Source: JBFLYZ01 sp040756415
Lineage (GTDB): Bacteria > Bacteroidota > Bacteroidia > JADZBD01
DNA: 22,942 nt
Reading direction: 5' to 3'
NCBI GenBank assembly: GCA_040756415.1
Contig: JBFLYZ010000057.1
Coordinates: forward strand, 1 to 22,942
The translations under genes and the position numbers were made by a program. Positions 1-6,142 of this stretch are shown piece after piece. How positions within the stretch are numbered: position 1 is the first letter of the stretch; the number at the start of each line of letters is the position of its first letter. A model generated the notes under the pieces. It worked only from the letters and a program-made list of their open reading frames with translations, was not told the DNA's origin and did no database searches.

Positions 1-1
1 G

Positions 2-760
2 CTCAAACTGAATGGAAATGGTGCTGAAGAAATTGTGTTTAAGGAAGAGCATCTAAACCCTTTGGAGTATACGTCTATAAACAATAAAATTTATGTCACC
101 ACTACGGTTTTTAAAGGGAATAAGATTAAAGCCCATATATATGAATTAGAAAATGATATCTGGAAAAAAGTTTCATTTGATACTGATGCAATGATAATAA
201 AGTTGTTTGAGCATAATTCAAAATTGTATGCTTTTTCATACTTTGAGAAGTATACGGAAATTAAAACTTTTGAAAACGGCACTTGGAAGTCATTGACTAT
301 TCCACAAGTAAAAACGTTTAAGATGTATGAGATTCATCCGGTAGCATCTGTTGGCGGAGTAATTTTCGTTCAAATACGTTCAAGAGTGGGAGGCCCAATG
401 AGCAAAGCGAAAGATGAACTGTATATAATGAGTGAAGATGGAAATATTACTTCCGTTTTTGATTATGAGAAACATGGGATTAAACCAGTTCCAGTTAAGA
501 CTAATCTAAATAAAAATCCATTTGAAAAACCAGATAATATGGTGGTAGGAGATATGCAGGTTATACCCAAAATATTTAAGAAAGGTGAAAGTGTTTATTA
601 TTGTTTTCCAACCAATGGTGTTTACCTGGAGAAGAATGGAGATGTCAAGAAATCCGAGGAATTTAATTATGTAGATACTGCTATTTTGATAGGTGATAAG
701 TTATACACTGGGATTCCTAATATGGAAAATGGAGGACTGTTTTATCATACATTGAAATAA
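2..760 (+). CDS. Partial hypothetical protein, beta-rich (5' end outside window)
   Basis: The frame is open from base 2 to the TAA at 758-760, so this is the 3' part of a gene that begins upstream. The GTG at 35 is an internal codon rather than a convincing start: no ribosome binding site or signal peptide precedes it. The visible ~252 residues are rich in short beta-strand-like stretches with recurring aromatic and Gly/Asn turns (for example KIYVTTTVFKGNKI, KLYAFSYFEKY, SVYYCFPTNGVY). That suggests repeated beta-sheets such as propeller blades, but no family is recognised. Base composition is clearly A+T-richer than the genes to the right, and codons such as AAA, GAA and ATA dominate, which may mean a different origin. 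The gene converges with the 766-1263 gene, with only 5 bp between the stops and no room for a separate terminator. Confidence 0.7.
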   Translation, partial: LKLNGNGAEEIVFKEEHLNPLEYTSINNKIYVTTTVFKGNKIKAHIYELENDIWKKVSFDTDAMIIKLFEHNSKLYAFSYFEKYTEIKTFENGTWKSLTIPQVKTFKMYEIHPVASVGGVIFVQIRSRVGGPMSKAKDELYIMSEDGNITSVFDYEKHGIKPVPVKTNLNKNPFEKPDNMVVGDMQVIPKIFKKGESVYYCFPTNGVYLEKNGDVKKSEEFNYVDTAILIGDKLYTGIPNMENGGLFYHTLK

Positions 761-765
761 AAAAG

Positions 766-1263
766 CTAGATATAGCCTAGATACTTCTCTAGTTTTCCCT
801 TTCTCTTTGCTTTGATGAATCTTTTAACCTTCATTGTTCTCTTAACTTTGTTGTCGGGTTTTTCGCAATAGTTGGCAAGAGCGTTATAGGCATACATCTG
901 TACGGCCTTTGAGTCCTTCTCCTTATCCGGATTCTCCAGTACGAATTTAGCGAGCGCAGCGCAGTACACGCCCAGCAGCAGGTTGTTGGTTTTTTTGCTG
1001 TAAAGCTTGGTCACAGGCTCGGTGATCTGGAACGTGTGTTCGCTGTTCTCCATCCAGACAACGATAAAGGCCATGCTGAGTATGCCGTTCACGTCATCAA
1101 GGGGGCTTTTCAGCACCAGGTTGGCGGCTTCCAGTATTTCGGGCTCGGCATTTTTGCAGTCAGCAGCGGTCTTCAGCGGTATCTTGGAGTAATCTTTATA
1201 CTGCTGGGAAAAGGACCAGGTCCCCGCAAGCAGGAAAAGGCCGATCAGTGCGATCTTTTTCAT
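766..1263 (-). CDS. Secreted small protein of unknown function with basic C-terminal tail
   Basis: A 165-residue protein. Residues 1-19 (MKKIALIGLFLLAGTWSFSQ) form a clear signal peptide with a cleavage site at SFSQ-Q, so it is exported to the periplasm or beyond. The mature part is mainly helical and has no motif I recognise. The last ~27 residues carry 12 Lys/Arg. That tail lies in the A+T-rich end of the gene (766 to about 870), whereas the rest has the composition of the neighbouring genes, so the 3' end may have been replaced or elongated. A TAnnTTTG promoter element lies 22 bp upstream of the ATG, in the 33-bp gap after the metalloprotease gene, so it can be transcribed alone as well as by read-through. 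Function unknown. Confidence 0.75.
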   Translation of the reverse strand: MKKIALIGLFLLAGTWSFSQQYKDYSKIPLKTAADCKNAEPEILEAANLVLKSPLDDVNGILSMAFIVVWMENSEHTFQITEPVTKLYSKKTNNLLLGVYCAALAKFVLENPDKEKDSKAVQMYAYNALANYCEKPDNKVKRTMKVKRFIKAKRKGKLEKYLGYI

Positions 1264-1285
1264 AAGTGTGTTTTTTGGTATATAA

Positions 1286-1293
1286 CAAATGTA
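1286..1293 (-). promoter_or_regulatory. Bacteroidota -7 element TACATTTG
   Basis: On the minus strand this reads TACATTTG, an exact match to the Bacteroidota -7 consensus TAnnTTTG. It predicts a start of transcription near 1279-1281 and a ~16-nt leader before the ATG at 1263. No clear TTG/TTTG is seen at the -33 position, so support rests on the -7 box and its place in the gap. Confidence 0.5.
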
Positions 1294-1296
1294 GCA

Positions 1297-2088
1297 TTAT
1301 TTGGATGTCTCCGGCCTGAACCATTCATAAAATTCTTCCGACTGGCTGTTCCATCCAATGGTCCAGGCGGTGAGCTTGCCGATATTCAGTTCGCTGATGT
1401 TATAGGAGGTCCGGAGCATGATATCGTCAGGAAATATCTTGCGTGCGCTGTCTTCACGGTCTTTGGGTTGCGCGTAGGTATGGTAAAGATCCCAGGCACC
1501 GAAGAGGTGGAGCATTTCATGCGCAATTGAGGAAGAGGCCAGGCTATAGCCATTGCTGTATTTTTCATAGAGCAAAGTGCCCTCAAGGAAGTAAAGCTCT
1601 TTGTCCATGGCGTTGCTGAAAGGAAAGGAATAGCTGATGCCTGACTGCTTGGCGAAAATAAGCACCTGCATGGTGCCGCTTTCAATAAGGCCCGTAATGG
1701 AATCGTATACGGCCAGTCCGCTGGGGTAGCCTGCATTTTTAAGCACTCTTGCCACCCAATCCACGCTTTCCTGCCCGCTGGCGGTTCCGCTTTCTATCGC
1801 TCCTACCTCGATATCCTTATCCTTTCCGATAAAGCCAGTGATAAAGGTCAGTGATCTGTCATACCGTTTCGCCTGCCCGCTCAGCCAGTCCTGGGCCTCT
1901 TCCAGCAATGCGATCATGCTGTCTTTACCCTCCGCGCTCCAGTCCTGTTCGGGGCCGGATATGAAACAGCAAAGGGTATAAACCTTGCCTTCGGGCTTGC
2001 CAGCGCTCCCGGCATGCCATTTTTCATTGCCTGAGAAAGAGAAGCAGGCCGCGCAGAACAAAAAAACGGGTAACAGGAAGAATCGCAT
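1297..2088 (-). CDS. Secreted zinc metalloprotease with HExxHxxGxxD motif
   Basis: A 263-residue protein with an N-terminal signal sequence (residues 1-19; LFCAAC is not a good lipobox because -3 is Cys). Residues 190-200 read HEMLHLFGAWD, matching HExxHxxGxxD. His190, His194 and Asp200 would bind zinc and Glu191 would be the catalytic base, as in metzincin-like peptidases whose third ligand is Asp (for example snapalysin-type M7). Met224 in DDIMLRTS, about 24 residues later, is a candidate Met-turn. The preceding ~170 residues would form the N-terminal half of the catalytic domain. No propeptide or sorting domain is apparent, so it probably acts in the periplasm or at the surface; the substrate is unknown. 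The exact peptidase family is not certain. A -7 box sits only 4 nt before the ATG, so the mRNA may be leaderless. Confidence 0.75.
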   Translation of the reverse strand: MRFFLLPVFLFCAACFSFSGNEKWHAGSAGKPEGKVYTLCCFISGPEQDWSAEGKDSMIALLEEAQDWLSGQAKRYDRSLTFITGFIGKDKDIEVGAIESGTASGQESVDWVARVLKNAGYPSGLAVYDSITGLIESGTMQVLIFAKQSGISYSFPFSNAMDKELYFLEGTLLYEKYSNGYSLASSSIAHEMLHLFGAWDLYHTYAQPKDREDSARKIFPDDIMLRTSYNISELNIGKLTAWTIGWNSQSEEFYEWFRPETSK

Positions 2089-2092
2089 CAGG

Positions 2093-2100
2093 CAAAAATA
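2093..2100 (-). promoter_or_regulatory. Bacteroidota -7 element TATTTTTG abutting the start codon
   Basis: Reads TATTTTTG on the minus strand, an exact TAnnTTTG match. Its last G (2093) is separated from the A of the ATG (2088) by 4 nt, so transcription should begin at or next to the start codon. No internal Met offers a start that would keep the signal peptide. No clear -33 element is visible. Confidence 0.45.
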
Positions 2101-2115
2101 CGAATGCGCGCGGAT

Positions 2116-2502
2116 TCAGGCATTGCGGCCGGTTACTGGCAATTTCCTGAAGCGGCCCCAGGCCACGAAGAAAGCGAGCCCGGCAAGCGCCAGGTTGATG
2201 CCGATGGGCTCCGTTTCGCCACGGGTTATATGAAAAACGGCCGCCAGCAGCATGATAACGCATAGCCCCATGGCCGCCAGCGGGACGAGCACAGGCTTAA
2301 CAGGGAAAAAGGAGGGCAGCAGCACGCCAGCGCCTCCGATCAGTTCGGCCAGGCCTATGAACCGAACCAGGTCGGCCGGAACATCTTTCACCCACGGCAG
2401 TTGGATCATCAGCTTATCCAGGGGCATGGTGACCTTGGTAAAACCCGACATAATGAACATGGCCGCGAGCGCAAGCTGAGCGATCCACAGAGCAACGTTC
2501 AT
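2116..2502 (-). CDS. DoxX-like membrane protein
   Basis: A 128-residue integral membrane protein with four predicted helices. It matches the DoxX-like family in its N-terminal helix (ALWIAQLALAAMFIMSGFTK), the R-F-I-G-L-A-E-L-I-G-G-A-G segment of helix 2, and the small-residue-rich third and fourth helices. DoxX-type proteins sit in the cytoplasmic membrane and are linked in some bacteria to quinone or redox stress functions; the role here is not determined. I chose the ATG at 2502 because AAGGA (minus strand, 2510-2514) lies 7 nt upstream and the helix starts directly after it. In-frame ATGs at 2535 and 2592 are possible, but 2592 lies upstream of the likely transcription start set by the -7 box at 2556-2563. 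Confidence 0.8.
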   Translation of the reverse strand: MNVALWIAQLALAAMFIMSGFTKVTMPLDKLMIQLPWVKDVPADLVRFIGLAELIGGAGVLLPSFFPVKPVLVPLAAMGLCVIMLLAAVFHITRGETEPIGINLALAGLAFFVAWGRFRKLPVTGRNA

Positions 2503-2555
2503 TGCCCTGTCCTTTTTTAATGCGGTAGTTGCCATTGCCCAACTGATTTTAACAG

Positions 2556-2563
2556 CAAAGATA
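2556..2563 (-). promoter_or_regulatory. Bacteroidota -7 element TATCTTTG for the DoxX-like gene
   Basis: Reads TATCTTTG on the minus strand, an exact TAnnTTTG match. It predicts transcription starting near 2549-2551, which leaves a leader of about 48 nt to the ATG at 2502 (or ~15 nt to 2535) and excludes the upstream in-frame ATG at 2592. It is divergent from the promoter at 2672-2679. Confidence 0.5.
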
Positions 2564-2671
2564 CTGCGTAAGGCAGCGTTTGTCCAGCCCATGCAGGAAC
2601 GAAACAGGCCATCCTGACTATAAAAAATACCCGGTCAGCGAATACCGCAAGATGCGGCCGGCAGGACGGTG

Positions 2672-2679
2672 TAACTTTG
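2672..2679 (+). promoter_or_regulatory. Bacteroidota -7 element TAACTTTG for the outer-membrane barrel gene
   Basis: TAACTTTG is an exact TAnnTTTG match 25 bp before the ATG at 2705. Transcription would start near 2685. The short leader contains AAGGA at 2694-2698, 6 nt before the start codon. No clear -33 TTTG is present. Confidence 0.55.
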
Positions 2680-2704
2680 CTCCATCAATCAAAAAGGAAC
2701 GACC

Positions 2705-3403
2705 ATGATGAGAAAGCACGCTTTGATTGCATTTTACGCTGTACTAACGTTTGTAACTACAGCATCGGTAAAAGCACAGGAAACAACAGAGGAGACCAAA
2801 CCTGACCTCTATACGGGCGAGATCGGGTTCCGTCTTATGCCCACTTTTTCTTCACTGAGGCTGAATACCTACAATGGCGAAACGGTACAAGGAGCTTTTA
2901 CGCTCAGCCTGGGCTATGGCGCCATGTTGGGCATCAACCTCAATAAGAACCTGGGCCTTCAGGCGGAAGTGAATTACCTTGAGATCATGCAGAAGTACAA
3001 GGACCATGGGCTGGAGCGGGAGGTGCATTTGAACTATATCAATATTCCGCTGCTGGTCTCTTTCAGCCTTGACAAGACCAAACCGGTTAATTTCAATGTG
3101 GTCATTGGCCCTCAGCTTGGCCTGAACATCGGATCGAGCCTGAGAACCTATGGCTCCGGTGAAACGGATTCATTGCAGGCGGTGGTAGCGGTAAAAGAAG
3201 GTGATACCGGCCTGGCCTATGGTGCCGGCCTCGAGTTTGCCCTGAACCCCGACCGCAACCTGCGCCTGGATGTAGGCTTCAGGGGAGTGTACGGACTGGT
3301 AGATATACGCGGCAAGGAAACGGCTCCCAATACCTATAACGTGATCGTAAAAGGGGCCAGGAAAAGCTATGGGGGATATCTTGGACTTACTTATTTATTC
3401 TAG
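2705..3403 (+). CDS. PorT-type outer-membrane beta-barrel protein
   Basis: A 232-residue protein. The signal peptide covers residues 1-24, with probable cleavage after SVKAQ. The remainder is a series of amphipathic beta-strands alternating with turns (for example SLGYGAMLGINLNKNLGLQAEVNYLE and the closing SYGGYLGLTYLF), ending in Phe as outer-membrane barrels usually do. The pattern fits the small 8-10-strand barrel family (outer-membrane protein beta-barrel/PorT-like) abundant in Bacteroidota. It should sit in the outer membrane; ligand or partner unknown. AAGGA at 2694-2698 supports the ATG at 2705; an ATG directly after it (2708) is equally possible. It is a single-gene unit with its own -7 element and an intrinsic terminator 20 bp after the stop. 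Confidence 0.85.
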   Translation: MMRKHALIAFYAVLTFVTTASVKAQETTEETKPDLYTGEIGFRLMPTFSSLRLNTYNGETVQGAFTLSLGYGAMLGINLNKNLGLQAEVNYLEIMQKYKDHGLEREVHLNYINIPLLVSFSLDKTKPVNFNVVIGPQLGLNIGSSLRTYGSGETDSLQAVVAVKEGDTGLAYGAGLEFALNPDRNLRLDVGFRGVYGLVDIRGKETAPNTYNVIVKGARKSYGGYLGLTYLF

Positions 3404-3422
3404 TCGGTCCGGAAAAACCCAT

Positions 3423-3459
3423 AAGATAAGCAGGGACTGAAAAGCCCTGCTTATCTTTT
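3423..3459 (+). terminator. Intrinsic terminator with perfect 13-bp stem
   Basis: Bases 3423-3435 pair perfectly with 3445-3457 around a 9-nt loop and are followed by TTTTATTT. It ends the plus-strand barrel gene. The first bases of the T-run (3458-3460, TTA) are the TAA stop of the convergent minus-strand gene. On the minus strand the tract after the stem is poor in T, so termination there would be weaker. Confidence 0.85.
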
Positions 3460-4087
3460 ATTTGATGGTTACGGTCAGCGGCTTAACGAAAAGGACGGAG
3501 GTATCGGTACCGGAAACCTTGATATCGGAGAACTTTATCTTGTCGCCCGGCATCAGTTGTTTAAGCACGACCAGGTGCTCACCGCTCATTTTGTTGCCTT
3601 TCACTTCATAGCTCTTGAGCAAGGCCCCGGTTTTGCGGTAAAAGCTGACCTTAAATGACGAAACGGAAGCGCTGAAGTTGTATTCGCAGTTAGGAATGTG
3701 TACGGTCAGCACGGGGTTGGGCACGATCTGAACCAGGGTGGCGGTACTGTCTTTCAGTCCCGACAGGAGCGCGCGTGGGGTATTGACCTTTTGCGTTATA
3801 AAATCTTTGGCCAGGATAAGCTGGCCGTTCCTGTACACCTTCAGCGTATCGATCGTAAAAACATGCTCGGTCACATAGAATATTCCGCTCGCTGAATCTT
3901 TCACCACTTTGCCGCTGCTGGAGGTCATGCCAAGATCGCCATCCGTACCGGTCACCCGCACTTTATTGTTTACGCCTATATAGAGGTAATTGAGCGTAGA
4001 GTCGGTCAGGCTGATATTCACAATATCTACCTGTGATACCAGCGCAAGAGGGGAGAGGGTAAGCAGGAAAGCAAGAATTCTCTTCAT
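3458..4087 (-). CDS. Secreted protein with GldM C-terminal-like domain
   Basis: A 209-residue protein starting MKRILAFLLTLSPLALVSQ, a clear signal peptide. I chose the ATG at 4087 (4093 also works) because the frame upstream to 4213 encodes Arg-rich, non-conserved sequence. Two parts resemble the C-terminal region of GldM, the periplasmic shaft protein of the type IX secretion/gliding motor: residues 30-46 (LNYLYIGVNNKVRV, compare the GldM pattern of a Tyr-x-Gly-Val-x-Asn-Pro strand) and residues 145-209 (a strand, a Glu-His-Leu helix, then GDKIKFSDIKVSG, close to the GldM end). The N-terminal transmembrane helix and helical domain of GldM are absent, so this is a stand-alone C-terminal-like protein. 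It may interact with the secretion machinery, but that is inferred. It converges with 2705-3403 and shares its terminator region. Confidence 0.65.
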   Translation of the reverse strand: MKRILAFLLTLSPLALVSQVDIVNISLTDSTLNYLYIGVNNKVRVTGTDGDLGMTSSSGKVVKDSASGIFYVTEHVFTIDTLKVYRNGQLILAKDFITQKVNTPRALLSGLKDSTATLVQIVPNPVLTVHIPNCEYNFSASVSSFKVSFYRKTGALLKSYEVKGNKMSGEHLVVLKQLMPGDKIKFSDIKVSGTDTSVLFVKPLTVTIK

Positions 4088-4411
4088 ATGCATTTTGTCA
4101 GCACGCCTGCTAAAATAAAAACATTTTGCGCGTATTGACCCCTTTGCGCGACCGTTTGCGCGCAGTTCCAGCATCGCGCTATCCGGCCGGGTATGTTGAT
4201 AACCGTTTTCCATACCTGTTGACTGCGATTTTAAGTCTCTAACATTGATACATATAAATATTTGATATTTAACTAGTTAGTTTTAGTCATGTACTGCTTG
4301 CCTTTAACGTTAAAAAAACTGTTCAAAAAGCACCCAAAGTAAATTGGGGCATGGTAATGAAATTTATTTTTTTGTTTTACTTTCGTTGCGTAGATAAAGC
4401 AAAAAGCGCCT
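4088..4411. other. 324-bp divergent intergenic region
   Basis: This lies between the GldM-C-like gene (minus) and the 93-residue protein gene (plus). The left third is G+C-rich and contains three copies of TTTGCGCG (4125-4162). The right two thirds are A+T-rich with oligo-A and oligo-T runs. A near-match to the -7 element (TACTTTCG, 4378-4385) sits 26 bp before the ATG at 4412. I see no convincing RNA gene or small coding frame. In-frame ATGs upstream of 4093 on the minus strand look spurious. Confidence 0.5.
4125..4162. repeat. Three short direct repeats TTTGCGCG
   Basis: TTTGCGCG occurs at 4125-4132, 4143-4150 and 4155-4162, all in the same orientation, 38 bp upstream of the GldM-C-like start on the minus strand. 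Spacings are 18 and 12 bp. They could be regulator sites; no binding protein is known to me. Confidence 0.45.
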
Positions 4412-4693
4412 ATGTTTTTCAACCGCGAAGCATTCATCAATTACATCAGGGAGCACGATAACTTCTATAAATCGGTGGATATCTCAAAGCTGAGCGACAG
4501 GCAGCTCGCGCTGACCAAGCTCAATATCGAGATCGAAAAGCAAAATGACCGTCAGAAGGTGGTACAGAGCATACTGGCCCATTCTGACTCTGTAACCTCG
4601 CATGACCTTGAAAAGCATTCGACCCAGGAGCTGAGAGAAACTTTCCATTCCATGCTCATGGATATGAGCAACGCCATCAAGCGGATGAAGTAA
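4412..4693 (+). CDS. Small helical protein of unknown function
   Basis: A 93-residue soluble protein with no signal peptide or membrane segment. The sequence is strongly charged and helix-favouring (residues 24-93 are nearly continuous amphipathic helix with Asp/Glu/Lys/Gln), ending AIKRMK. I do not recognise a family. A near-consensus -7 element (TACTTTCG, 4378-4385) places transcription about 20 nt before the ATG. Codon usage matches the neighbouring genes and the frame is uninterrupted, so I consider it real. It converges with the 4742-5128 gene; the 48-bp gap contains no strong terminator. Confidence 0.6.
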   Translation: MFFNREAFINYIREHDNFYKSVDISKLSDRQLALTKLNIEIEKQNDRQKVVQSILAHSDSVTSHDLEKHSTQELRETFHSMLMDMSNAIKRMK

Positions 4694-4741
4694 AGCCTCC
4701 CGTCCCGGGCTGGTTTCCGCTGTTTCAGTGAATCCTGCTGC

Positions 4742-5128
4742 CTAGAATTCGGTTCCCTCCGGAAAAAAGAGGTAATAAAAGGCCATGAACAGGTAGAGGA
4801 ACACGGCCAGCATGTTCATCCAGAACCCCGCATAACGGAAAAACGCGCGGGCCGGGGGTTTCAGCATGGCAATAATGCCTGTTATGATGCCGCCAATCAT
4901 GCATAGAATGGCCAGGAAGGCCGGGGTGCCCGCGTTGAAAGTATAAAGGAAATACCCGTTGAAATAGATGACCGGGATAAAAACGAAGAGATTGACCGCA
5001 CCCAGGGCCGTGGCGAAGATAGAGGCCAGAGAAAAGCGGGCCAGGGCCGGAGCGTCCGCCTCAGGTACCTCTCCGGGCAGAGCATCCTCTTCTGGTTTTT
5101 TGAATTCGAACTCCTCCTCGGTAAGCAT
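4742..5128 (-). CDS. Three-helix membrane protein coupled to Bax inhibitor-1 gene
   Basis: A 128-residue protein with an acidic cytoplasmic-type N-terminus (residues 1-30, rich in Glu/Asp/Pro) followed by three strongly hydrophobic segments at about residues 33-62, 68-88 and 98-121. The layout (charged tail, small integral membrane core with Gly motifs) resembles small DUF4190-like membrane proteins, but I cannot assign a family with confidence. Its ATG overlaps the TAA of the upstream Bax inhibitor-1 gene by one base (TAATG at 5126-5130), so the two are almost certainly translated from one mRNA and the protein may work with that channel-like partner. Confidence 0.7.
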   Translation of the reverse strand: MLTEEEFEFKKPEEDALPGEVPEADAPALARFSLASIFATALGAVNLFVFIPVIYFNGYFLYTFNAGTPAFLAILCMIGGIITGIIAMLKPPARAFFRYAGFWMNMLAVFLYLFMAFYYLFFPEGTEF

Positions 5129-5877
5129 TACCTGCGGTTAAGTTTGGCCAGCAGGCGCAGGAACTCGAGGTAGAGCCAGATCAGCGTCACCATCAGGCCG
5201 AAAGCCGCATACCATTCCATGTACTTGGGAGCACCGCTCTCCGCGCCATTCTCGATAAAATCGAAATCGAGCACCAGGTTGAGGGCCGCGATAATCACTA
5301 CAAAAATGCTGAGGCCTATGCCCAGCGGACCGCTATCGTGCAGGAAGGCCATATGCACTCCGAAAAAGCTGAGGATAAAGCTGATCAGGTAAACGGTGGC
5401 AATGGCCCCTGTGGCAGCGAAAACACCCAGCTTGAAATTTTCAGTGGCTTTGATCAGGCCTGTGCGGTAAGCGACCAGGAGGCAGAGAAGGGTGCCCATG
5501 GTCAGCAGAACGGCCTGCAGTACGATGCCGGGGAACTGCGACTCGTAAAAAGCCGAAATAGTGCCAAGAAAAAGCCCTTCCAGCAACGCATAGACCGGGG
5601 CGGTAATGGCCGACCATTGCGGCTTAAACGTGGTGACCAGGGCAAAGATCAGCCCTCCTATAGCTCCCCCCATCATAAGGGGCATGGCCAGGGCGCCATC
5701 TGCAGTGGTGAGTATATAGTTCCAACTGATGATGGAAGTGAGCAATACCAGGCCGAGTAAGATAAAAGTCTTGTTAACGGCCCCCTGAAGGGTCATCCGC
5801 TCAGCGCCCTCTTCGGCTATGGTTTTGGTGAAAGTGTTCTGCCCCAAAGTAGGGTTGGAGGAACGCATAAGTGCCAT
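5128..5877 (-). CDS. Bax inhibitor-1/YccA family membrane protein
   Basis: A 249-residue protein with seven hydrophobic segments after a ~30-residue polar N-terminus (RSSNPTLGQNTF, typical of the bacterial BaxI_1 subgroup). The segment around residues 200-215 (LNLVLDFDFIENGAES) and the final WLYLEFLRLLAKL match the family, whose bacterial members are membrane proteins with proposed calcium-leak or proton-sensitive channel activity. The cellular role in Bacteroidota is not established. The start may be 5877 or the Met at 5868; neither has a strong ribosome binding site. It is the first gene of a two-gene operon with 4742-5128. Confidence 0.9.
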   Translation of the reverse strand: MALMRSSNPTLGQNTFTKTIAEEGAERMTLQGAVNKTFILLGLVLLTSIISWNYILTTADGALAMPLMMGGAIGGLIFALVTTFKPQWSAITAPVYALLEGLFLGTISAFYESQFPGIVLQAVLLTMGTLLCLLVAYRTGLIKATENFKLGVFAATGAIATVYLISFILSFFGVHMAFLHDSGPLGIGLSIFVVIIAALNLVLDFDFIENGAESGAPKYMEWYAAFGLMVTLIWLYLEFLRLLAKLNRR

Positions 5878-5901
5878 GGCTTATCTGTATTGATGAGGAG
5901 G

Positions 5902-5909
5902 CCAAGATA
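5902..5909 (-). promoter_or_regulatory. Near-consensus -7 element TATCTTGG
   Basis: On the minus strand this reads TATCTTGG, one mismatch from TAnnTTTG, 24 bp upstream of the ATG at 5877. It would give a leader of roughly 19 nt. No -33 motif is evident, so this is a weak call based on position and similarity. Confidence 0.3.
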
Positions 5910-6059
5910 GGTAAAAATCACCGTGCGGCTGAAGTGATGAGAAAGATCCCCAGGTTGTATCCTATCAACAAAACTGATTTTTAAGAATATATATCTATTT
6001 GATTATGTGCATTTTGTGTGTGATAACATAAACGAACTGTTTGTAACTTGTTGATAAAC

Positions 6060-6090
6060 TTGGCAGTTAGCACCGTTTTTTCTACTTTTA
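6060..6090 (+). promoter_or_regulatory. Possible promoter of the giant adhesin operon
   Basis: TTG at 6060-6062 followed after 20 bp by TACTTTTA (6083-6090; one mismatch to TAnnTTTG) fits Bacteroidota -33/-7 spacing. Transcription would start near 6096, leaving a leader of ~46 nt to the ATG at 6143. No ribosome binding site is visible, which is common in this phylum. Confidence 0.35.
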
Positions 6091-6142
6091 CGATTCCTAG
6101 AAGAGTTTATATAGTCTTTTAACCCCTCTTAAAGCACGCTTT

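Noticed and set aside
2503..2592. N-terminal extension of the DoxX-like protein to the ATG at 2592
   Set aside because: A -7 box at 2556-2563 puts transcription downstream of 2592, and the family N-terminus and a ribosome binding site support 2502.
4094..4213. N-terminal extension of the GldM-C-like protein to 4213
   Set aside because: The extra ~40 residues are Arg-rich and precede a perfect signal peptide at 4087.
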